Assembly: GCA_039105265.1 (NCBI GenBank)
Contig: JAPFFF010000065.1
Coordinates: forward strand, 620,001-684,000
From: Tritrichomonas musculus
Lineage: Eukaryota > Parabasalia > Tritrichomonadida > Tritrichomonadidae
Length of the DNA stretch: 64,000 bases
Direction: 5' to 3'
Below the pieces are notes generated by a model. That model did not search any database, was not told the origin of the DNA, and was given only the letters and a program-made list of their open reading frames with translations. Made by a program: the position numbers and the translations under genes. Position 1 is the first letter of the stretch; every line of letters starts with the position of its first letter. This document shows, in pieces, positions 56,931 to 64,000 of this stretch.

Positions 56931-57575
56931 TGCTTTGAAGATAGAAAATTTTATTTGATGCAGGTCATAATCAGCTGGCAATGAACTGCATGCTTTAACA
57001 GACAAATCGAAATGATAATTGTGAGTAGCTGCACATTTTCAATTGAAGATGGAAACATTTTTTGATATATTCTTTGAAGTTTAGTAAAATTCATTCCATT
57101 TTGTTGAAAATTTTGTGAAAGCCATGGCGGTTATTCTCAATCTTTAAAATTATATCATTTCTACCTCAGCCGACTATGATCGTTCACTTTTCATCGCATC
57201 AGAATGGAAGATCCTCGCGTGCTGATTTAACTTTTTTGTCGAAGTCTCACCACCACTGGAACAGGTTCCGATATTTGCAAACCAGTTGAGACAACGATCA
57301 TTCTGCATTGCCTGAAATTGTGTTTTATTTGTTTTTGTTGGAACAGAACCGCCAACAAACACTCCAAACAGAAAAAGAGAAAATTTTAATGGCGCCAAAA
57401 GTGGAAGATACATCACAAGATGAAGTTATAAGACTGAATTGAAAAATTGCAGCGTCGAAAAATTGAACTCAAAACAAAAGTGACAAAAATGCAAATTTTA
57501 AGAAGAAATTTTGAAACAGAAGGAAGAAATTAAGAGTCTTCGTGATCAGGTGACTCAAACACTCTGCAATTTGTG
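56930..57575 (+). pseudogene. Decayed third copy of the RCC1-coiled-coil-kinase gene
   Basis: From ~57,165 the DNA follows the kinase genes closely: ATCGTTCACTTTTCATC, CCTCGCGTG, CAGGTTCCGATATTT, GAGACAACGATCA, TTTGTTTTTGTTGG and ACAGAACCGCCAACAAAC match residues ~295-360 of copy A. Coiled-coil remnants follow (KQKEEIKSLRDQVTQTL). The kinase domain is absent. Several stops and frame changes make it dead. Upstream to ~56,930 only weak similarity (GHNQLAMNCM) is left. Confidence 0.65.
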
Positions 57576-57729
57576 ATTATTGCAACTATTGATTCAAAAC
57601 AGAGCGAAAGACTTGATGCCTTTTCGCCATCTTGTAAAGAAACAGATTCTGCTGCAGGCAAAGAAATTCCACTAATGTTGAATTTAATAATTTCACCTTC
57701 ACTACCAATGGCAACTGCTTCATTACAAC

Positions 57730-58597
57730 AACCGAAAAGTGCCACTGGATTTTGGTTACCGATATCTAGGCAAAGAAATCAGAGAAAACAAAAAAAAGTT
57801 CATTCTTGGTCTCCTCTCGACGATCATTCTCCATTACTCAATCGACAAATCAGTTCGCTTCAGCAAACGACTGCAACAAAGTCAACGACAAATCAAGATT
57901 CTCATCTAAGTCGAAAGTGTCTCAATACGCTGTCCAGAAGCACTACAAGCTGGACCTCATGCAGTGATCTCTTGATCGCATTGAGAGTTGCCCAGCAATC
58001 ACAGAATTACAGCCTCTTAGCTTGGTATTGTGAGCACTCATCGACTCTTACTTCCCTGAGAAAATCAGTTACTTCAAACTCGATCATAAAGACGCAGAAA
58101 CGAGCTCTAAAATTGCATCTCAAGCAATGAAAGAAATCAAAATTCCACTTTTGTTTGATCTAAACGAACTTCAAAGTTCAAAGATCGATGATAAAGCACT
58201 TCTGACGCAGTTGTCAGTGATCAAGATTGTGATTGAAAGGCGCCATCCATCACAGAGAACAATATCAAAGTAACGAACATTGATTCTTGACGATGGAATT
58301 GTTTCACACGAAGAAGAATGGAGCAACAAGAAATATGCAGGAAAGTAATTTGGCCTGATTATGAAATTGATTACAAAAATTGTCAGAGAATCGATCCACT
58401 TAAGGAGCAAGTCAGCTTTGGAGAAGAATGTCGAGAAGTCATTCTTGAATCCAAGATCCACCAGCGGGAACACAATTCTACATTTTCCCATTCCACAGAA
58501 TGACATGATTTATGCACAACAAAACGGACATGTTGTTTTATATATTGGTGGTGAAGAACCATTCATTATGATGCCACCAAGCAAAACTATCAAAGCA
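57730..58597 (+). pseudogene. Calponin-homology (actin-binding) protein relic
   Basis: Plus-strand frames contain IRENKKKFILGLLSTIILHYS (the end of a CH1 domain of the alpha-actinin/filamin type), then SIRCPEALQAG-like remains, and ALIDSYFPEKISYFKLDHKD with QAMKEIKIPLLFDLNELQSSK and LLTQLSVIKIVIE (a CH2 domain). Several frame changes and stops interrupt it. A C-terminal piece (HFPIPQNDMIYAQQNG...) runs into a 27-base A tract (58597-58623). It is a decayed actin-binding protein fragment, not a working gene. Confidence 0.6.
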
Positions 58598-58623
58598 AAA
58601 AAAAAAAAAAAAAAAAAAAAAAA
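58597..58623 (+). repeat. 27-base poly-A tract at the end of the CH relic
   Basis: The run directly follows the last coding-like triplets (ACTATCAAAGC). It could be slippage or the mark of a retroposed copy. Confidence 0.6.
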
Positions 58624-58926
58624 GAAACATTCAGAATACAACTCATTTAAATATAAAATATTTACAATATATTATTAATAATAGATAGGCAAGCATCTAT
58701 ACTGATATTCTCATTATTCTATTTGAAATCAATTTTTATTATAATACCATCAAATTTCGAATAATGAGAGGAAGAATAATAACTTATTATCATCATTGTC
58801 ATGATTACGGATTCCTAATTTTAGATTAGGCGGCATAGCATAATAGAAAATTGCGCTTCATCCAACAAGATAACAAAATAAATTTCCAAATTGTTCATGA
58901 AAAAGATGATGGCCTAAATCCATTTA

Positions 58927-59625
58927 CTAGCATTTCATTTCAATTGAACACAAAGAAATAGTTTCTTTTAATGCACAAATCAGTGTATCACTTTCAATAT
59001 CTGGAAAAGTTAATTTGATTTCTTTCAAAATTTCTGTTTGAATGAAAGAAAAAAGATCTTCTGGATTCCCTTTGTGAGTGAAAGTAAAAAATTGCATATC
59101 AATGCAAATTACATTGTGTTTATTTAGATGATCGTAAAATCCATCAGTTTGGCTACCTTTTGAACCTGCAAACAATTCACTCGAATCACATCCTTTGCTG
59201 TAATAAGCACTCAACATTTTGACTGCAATTGTTTTACCAAATCTTCGTGGTCTTGTTACACACAAACATTAATGCTCTGTATTTATTAGTTTATTGATAT
59301 GAGAAATCATTTCAGATTTATCAACATACACTTTAGAATTAAGAGATCCTTTAAATGATTCATTTTTTGGATTAAAAAATATATTCCTACTATTATTATT
59401 ATTACTCATTGGAATGAGTTCTTCCCAAAAATCAGGTGATTCAATGTTATAATCAATTAGTTCATTGATATCAGATCTTATATTACTAATAGAAATAAAT
59501 GAATATATATTATCATCTTCATATATGATATTATCGCACCTTTTAAAAGCAAAATAGGCTCCCATACGAAGAAATTTGTCTATTTTTTGTGTAAAACATT
59601 TACCTTGATCTTTTTCATTATCCAA
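58927..59625 (-). pseudogene. AAA-ATPase-like gene, N-terminal half
   Basis: Minus strand. MDNEKDQGKCF..., then a polar Asn-rich stretch and VYVDKSEMISHINKLINTEH, one in-frame TAA, then CVTRPRRFGKTIAVKMLSAY, which is the RPRRFGKT Walker-A-like motif of the AAA-ATPase-like/PD-(D/E)XK family (YVDKT...LFTRPRRFGKT). It continues to a DMQFFTF strand and SFIQTEILKEI, then stops at 58927. The C-terminal nuclease half is absent. The complementary half is found at 50403-51180, next to copy A of the same relics. Confidence 0.7.
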
Positions 59626-59663
59626 ATAATCAACAATTACTTGTTCATAACTTCGTGATGTGA

Positions 59664-60589
59664 CTAAAGGCTGATTTCAACTCTTTTCTTTTGTCCTATT
59701 CCATTATTTTTTAGTTTATTAACTATAAAACTAGTTGATTCATTGCTATCGTATATTATCACATGATATGCACTTGTCAAATTGATTCCATTTAAGCCTG
59801 ATTTGAAACTGCAAAGAAAGACAAAAAAGTTTTCTGCAGAATGAAATTTATCAATTGCTTTTTGCCTCTTTTCACTTCTAACATTGCTGTCTAATAGAAT
59901 CAATTCATAATTTTTAGTGATGAGATATTTTCCTATTATTTCCAATATTTCGCTGGTATCTGTTAATATTACGACTTTTTGATTTCTTTTTTCCAGTTCT
60001 GATAGAAATTTATCTAAAATAATCATTCTCCCAGATGAATTGAAATCGGATGAATAATTGGGCTTTGTTGCCTTTGGCTTCTGATTATCTTTAAATAAAA
60101 CAGGATGATCGCATATTTGCTGCATTTGTTCACTTTTTTCGTTTGGTTTTTTAAAGCGATTAGTAACAAATATGATGAAAATGACAAACGAAGACACTTT
60201 TGCTGCTGTGGCGTAATTGGGCAATATACATTTGATTAAAATATGGATAAGGAAAACCATAAGAGTGATATGGAAATGATGGTTGATTTGACTTTTCTGG
60301 ATTTTGGCTGTTGTTCACCTTGATTTGGGAAGGGAAATTCATAAGGAGGATGCGGAATTGATGGATATTGATATCCTGGAGGAAATTGACTTTGGTTTTG
60401 GTTGCTATTAGAACCATTAGCATTATCAGGAGACTGCTTGGTCTGGGGAGGAAATGGATAAGGATATCTTTGAGGAGATACTTTGTATTGCTGGTTGCAA
60501 TTATTTGTAGATGCACTTGAATTATTGCTTGAATTTATTTGATTTTGATTTGTAGAATTGTTTGAAGTTTTCTGATTCTTACTTATCAT
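59664..60589 (-). pseudogene. Q/N/P-rich + SNF2 helicase C-terminal fragment, copy B
   Basis: Same N-terminus as copy A (MISKNQKTSNNSTNQNQ, Pro/Tyr-rich stretch). A frame change then leads to MQQICDHPVLFKDNQ, SSGRMIILDKFLSELEKRNQ, VVILTDTSEILEIIGKYL, EKRQKAIDKFHSAENFFVFL and GLNGINLTSAYHVIIYDSNE, the SNF2-family helicase C-terminal lobe (motifs IV-VI style). The usual RAHRIGQ is replaced by KNNGIGQ. There is no N-terminal ATPase lobe. It is a dead fragment of a chromatin remodeller joined to a low-complexity N-terminus. Confidence 0.75.
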
Positions 60590-61143
60590 TTCTTTTCAAG
60601 TTTGAAAAAAAAAGAAAAAATTGACCGAACAATCAGAGGTCAATTTTCACCTTTTATCGGTGGCCAAATATAACTGGTCAAGTAACTTTTTTAAATTGTT
60701 TAGTAATTTTGCAAGTAAGGTTTTATATAAAACAGCGGTTGCTCAGAAAATTGCATGGTTCGCAGAATTTAAATTTAATTAAATTTTATTATTGATTTCA
60801 GAGATAAAATTTTCAATTGATATTGATATCAGAAAAATGGATCAATTATCGATATCGAAAATCCAGACTTAACAAACCTAATTTTTTTGTCAAAAACTGA
60901 TTTTGGAATTTGATTAATTAAATCTTTTATATCATCATCTTCTGAATTTTTATTTAAATGCATAAGATTTTGTTGAATTTGTATAAATAATTTGATTTTT
61001 TATTTCATCTATTAAAATATTCTCAATTTTCGCTTTTTATCAATAAATGTAACAACAAAATTTTCATTAAAATTTTTAACTTTTTGAAATAAAAATTATA
61101 AACTGTTTTCTCTCAATTTTATAAAAACATAAAATATAATTGA
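60590..61143. other. Intergenic/promoter region of RCC1-TKL gene B
   Basis: Equivalent to 52000-52522, with the TIR relic at 60825-60880 and a ~31-base insertion around 61,030-61,062 (CGCTTTTTATCAATAAATG...). Confidence 0.6.
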
Positions 61144-63435
61144 ATGAAGGTTTGTGGACGTAACAATAATTCCCAACTTATAGAAAAATCAAACAAAAAA
61201 ACTTCAGATGGAATTCCAATCATCTGCCCTCCACGCGACTCCCATCTCAACATTTCTTCACTTTTATCAATTTCAGCATGCGATAATCACACGATATGGA
61301 TCAGTAAAGAAGGACAAGGCTATGCGGTTGGTGACAATGAAGATGGGGGAATCCTTGGAACACATAATAAAGAAGTTATCAAAGAATCCCAACGACTTGA
61401 ACTGAAAGACAAGGAAGGTCGTCCTTGCCAACTTATTTCAGCTGTTTGTGGCCTTTATTACACTCTGTACCTTTTTTCTAGTTCCAGTTCAAAGAACAAC
61501 CAGCTTGCATATGTTCATAAATATCACAAAAGGGGCACTCCAGTTTTTGTGAGTATAAATGGTCACAATCCTATTCATCTTTTTGGTGGCCGTTACACAG
61601 CAGCAGCAGTCGACACAGAAGGATCAATATTTTATATAACGGAAGGAGACATGGAGGCAGGAAGAGAGAATATTGAAAAGTCAGTCCTTCCACAGAGTGA
61701 GAAGCCAGTCAGCATCGCCTGCTGCAGGTCATTCGTCATTGCATCTGGCTCGAGTGGTCGAGTCTTCTGTGCAAGTGTTCCATGTTTTAGTGAGGCAGGT
61801 GGGAAATTGACATTTGGAATAGTGAAAGAACTTGAAGGGAAAGAAATCATCGAAGTGTCAGGCACAGATGAGCACTGTCTGGCAGTTTGTAAAGATGGGC
61901 GAGTCTTTGTCCGCGGATCAGATTACTGTGGCCTTCTGGGACTGGGAGGAAGATCATCAGCAAGCGAATTCACAGAAATTTCAGGACTGAAACACAAAAT
62001 CATTTCAGCCTCAGCTGGCAGTTTTCATTCACTTTTCATCACATCAGAAGGGAAGGTCCTCGCGTGTGGATATAACCGTTATGGCCAGCTCCTCACCACT
62101 GAACCAGGTTCCGATATTTTCACACCAGCTGAGACAACGATCAGAGGCGGTGCTTCATTCTGCATTGCAGGAGATTGTATTTCATTTGTTTTTGTTGGGA
62201 CAGAACCGCCAGCAAACACACCAAACAGACGAATCAAAGAAAAAGTGACACATAAAGCATCACCAACATTAAAAAAAGTGACAAGTGGCAGCAGAAGCAT
62301 TGAGAGTCGAGTGAAGATTTTGGAGGAAGAGAACGCAGCGCTGAAAGCGAAGGTGAAGTCGCAGGAAAGAGAACTGACGATTCTGAGGGACGATAAGAAG
62401 AATCTCGAGGAGGAGCTGTCACAGAAATGCTCAGAATTGAATAAATCGGTTTCCGCAAATAAACGTCTTCGAGAAGAACTGGAGAAACTGAGGAAAGAAC
62501 GAGACATTCTGAAAAAAAGTGTCAATAGTCGGAAAGACGACATTTTGAAGGAATCCTCGAAAAGCAGTCAAGAAGGAAAACGAGATATCGCGATCATTGA
62601 TGTTTCTACGATTGACTCGCTTGAGAAAGTGCGAAAGATTGGGCGTGGAGTGACATCAGAAGTGTTCGAAGTTTTGCGCAAGGAGCGACTTGCGCTGAAG
62701 CAGCTCGAGGTTGACATTTATGAGAAAGAAGGAAAATCGTCGGGCAGCGACGATGAAAACGATGCTGTAAATGCGAACAACGCGGAACGATTCAAGCGAT
62801 TTCTTCAAGAGTACGAAATCATCAACAGTCTCGATCACGCGAACATTGTCCGCGCAGTTGGTTTCTGCTTTGGTGATTCGGGTCACAGTCCGTCGATTCT
62901 GTTTGAGTTTTGCGCGAGCAACCTGAAGCGCCGCATCAAGAAGCTGACGGCATCGGAGCGAGTTGGAGTGATCGTTGAAGTGAGCTCGGCGATGGAGTCG
63001 GTGCACTCGGCAGGCGTGATCCACCGCGACCTGAAGCTTGAGAACATCCTTCTTGACGACGACAACCACGCGAAGGTGAGCGACTTCGGTCTTTCGGGAT
63101 TCATCGAGCAGGAATCGGGAGGATGGAGCCGCACGCAGATGGTTGGCACGGCGAGCTACATGGCGCCAGAGCTTGTGCAAGGCCGAAAAGACTACGACGA
63201 GAAAGTTGATGTTTACGCGTTTGGCGTTGTTGTCTTCATGATTGTGACGAAGGGCGAGCGCCCAGGCATCAGCGCGTTCGACGTTGGGAACGGGAAGAAG
63301 GCGGCGATTCCGATGAGCGTCAGCCGCTTCTCGAGGAACCTGATCGAGAAGTGCTGGTCATTCAAAGCATCAGATCGCCCGTCATTTTCAGAGATCAACG
63401 ATCTTCTTCGAGGAAACGAAGACAAGCTCATTTAG
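61144..63435 (+). CDS. RCC1-repeat / coiled-coil / TKL protein kinase, copy B
   Basis: 763 aa, ATG at 61144, same architecture as the gene at 52523: RCC1-like propeller (~1-350), coiled coil (~385-470) and an active-looking TKL kinase (~495-755; VIHRDLKLEN, VSDFGLSGF). By hand count it differs from copy A at 40 residues, all before ~404, against about 11 synonymous codon differences; residues ~405-763 are identical. Changes fall in short clusters at matching blade positions: CGGCYT/CGLYYT, GGFCPA/GGRYTA, SDFHGSLG/SDYCGLLG, GSDHSL/GSFHSL, RCGELL/RYGQLL, GSSISF/GDCISF. This looks like a variant sensor on a constant kinase. Confidence 0.93.
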   Translation: MKVCGRNNNSQLIEKSNKKTSDGIPIICPPRDSHLNISSLLSISACDNHTIWISKEGQGYAVGDNEDGGILGTHNKEVIKESQRLELKDKEGRPCQLISAVCGLYYTLYLFSSSSSKNNQLAYVHKYHKRGTPVFVSINGHNPIHLFGGRYTAAAVDTEGSIFYITEGDMEAGRENIEKSVLPQSEKPVSIACCRSFVIASGSSGRVFCASVPCFSEAGGKLTFGIVKELEGKEIIEVSGTDEHCLAVCKDGRVFVRGSDYCGLLGLGGRSSASEFTEISGLKHKIISASAGSFHSLFITSEGKVLACGYNRYGQLLTTEPGSDIFTPAETTIRGGASFCIAGDCISFVFVGTEPPANTPNRRIKEKVTHKASPTLKKVTSGSRSIESRVKILEEENAALKAKVKSQERELTILRDDKKNLEEELSQKCSELNKSVSANKRLREELEKLRKERDILKKSVNSRKDDILKESSKSSQEGKRDIAIIDVSTIDSLEKVRKIGRGVTSEVFEVLRKERLALKQLEVDIYEKEGKSSGSDDENDAVNANNAERFKRFLQEYEIINSLDHANIVRAVGFCFGDSGHSPSILFEFCASNLKRRIKKLTASERVGVIVEVSSAMESVHSAGVIHRDLKLENILLDDDNHAKVSDFGLSGFIEQESGGWSRTQMVGTASYMAPELVQGRKDYDEKVDVYAFGVVVFMIVTKGERPGISAFDVGNGKKAAIPMSVSRFSRNLIEKCWSFKASDRPSFSEINDLLRGNEDKLI

Positions 63436-64000
63436 AACTGCAATCTTTTCTCTCTTTATTTGTTTTACTTAACTGATAACTAACTGACTAAATAACCGCT
63501 TTTTATTTTATCTTCTTTTTATCTCTTTATATATATAAAATTAAAAAGTTTTTTTTCTTCAATGAAGACTTATGCAATTGATGTGATGATTCATCATAAA
63601 ATGAAGAAATTTTGTTTTTGGAAGATTTTGAATGGGTTTTTTGATGATTGAAAAAAAAGTATATTTCATGTCACTTTTTTAAAAAATATCAAAGAATGAG
63701 TGATTTAATAAATTCTATAAAAATGAAGAAAAAGCTCAGTATAATTATGTTTATAATGTAATATTAACAAAAACAAACATTACGATACGTTTACGTGCTC
63801 GTCAATGCTTCCGATGATGGAAAATTGAGAAGAGTGTATCTAATGAAAGATGAAGTGTTTCGATCTGCAAAAGTGTTCAATGAGTTACTTATGCCATGTA
63901 CTATATCGATATTATAAAAAAATGAAAACGAACAAAGTCATTCAAATTTTGAGAAGAGCTCTTCTCAAAAATATTGAATTCAACGAATTCATTTGATATT

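Larger units (their letters stand above)
60008..64000. repeat. Segmental duplication unit B (continues past window end)
   Basis: Partner of 51419-55379. Differences are concentrated in the promoter region and in the 5' ~1.2 kb of the kinase gene. From the middle of the coiled coil to the window end no difference is visible. Confidence 0.92.

Noticed and set aside
1-64000. tRNA, rRNA, CRISPR arrays, bacterial ribosome-binding sites or operons
   Set aside because: None recognised; the gene content and initiators are eukaryotic, so RBS or operon logic does not apply.
1-64000. Spliceosomal introns
   Set aside because: All intact genes read as single open frames; I found no convincing trichomonad-type splice motifs. 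Frame changes in the relics occur with stops and lost parts, so they are decay rather than introns.

Overview
The window looks like the nuclear genome of a parabasalid protist (a trichomonad such as Tritrichomonas or Trichomonas; the species is inference). The sequence is very AT-rich and the genes I can see are intronless. Several starts lie about 10 bases behind a TCA-Py-(T/A) initiator. The gene families are typical of trichomonads: BspA-like LRR proteins, Pmp-like surface proteins, TKL kinases, Sel1 repeats, divergent BTB-like domains, Myb and ankyrin relics, and a Maverick/Polinton.

Layout. 1-13,140: right-hand part of a Maverick/Polinton (PolB with an embedded HNH module, KilA-N protein, fibre-like protein, integrase, HNH protein, capsid-like protein, three unknowns); every visible ORF is open. 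14,035-26,181: three large host genes, namely a pseudokinase with a phospho-motif-like repeat and 16 Sel1 repeats, an ankyrin-like/BspA LRR protein, and a Pmp-like membrane protein. 26,300-29,310: a transposon nest with a hAT end fragment, a TA-flanked mariner-type MITE and a 1.8-kb hAT element. 29,390-49,550: mixed host genes and relics, including a BspA-RBR fusion, a decayed BspA membrane protein, a Rab fused to a BTB-like domain, a mariner-type element, a glycine-rich pseudogene, an SLC45/GPH-like transporter, a TKL kinase, a Cdc25-type phosphatase, a TIR element carrying a nested TIR element, a 56-aa Lys/Glu gene, an FCP1/SCP-type phosphatase, a BspA pseudogene and an unknown DHH-motif protein. 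49,690-64,000: a Myb pseudogene, then a tandem segmental duplication. Each unit carries an SNF2-fragment pseudogene and an RCC1-coiled-coil-TKL kinase gene; decayed copies and halves of an AAA-ATPase-like/PD-(D/E)XK gene lie around them.

How it fits together. The most unusual system is the pair of RCC1-coiled-coil-TKL kinases. By hand count the twins differ at 40 residues, all in the first ~404 and mostly at equivalent RCC1 blade positions. The other ~359 residues (most of the coiled coil, the kinase) and the 3' flank show no difference. This suggests a sensor array with a diversified input and a homogenised output. Other candidates for new biology are the Rab-BTB-like fusion with Leu at the catalytic Gln position, the BspA-RBR E3 fusion, the ten-copy EERY...SM repeat of the Sel1 pseudokinase, and the nested transposon whose empty site is preserved elsewhere in the same window.
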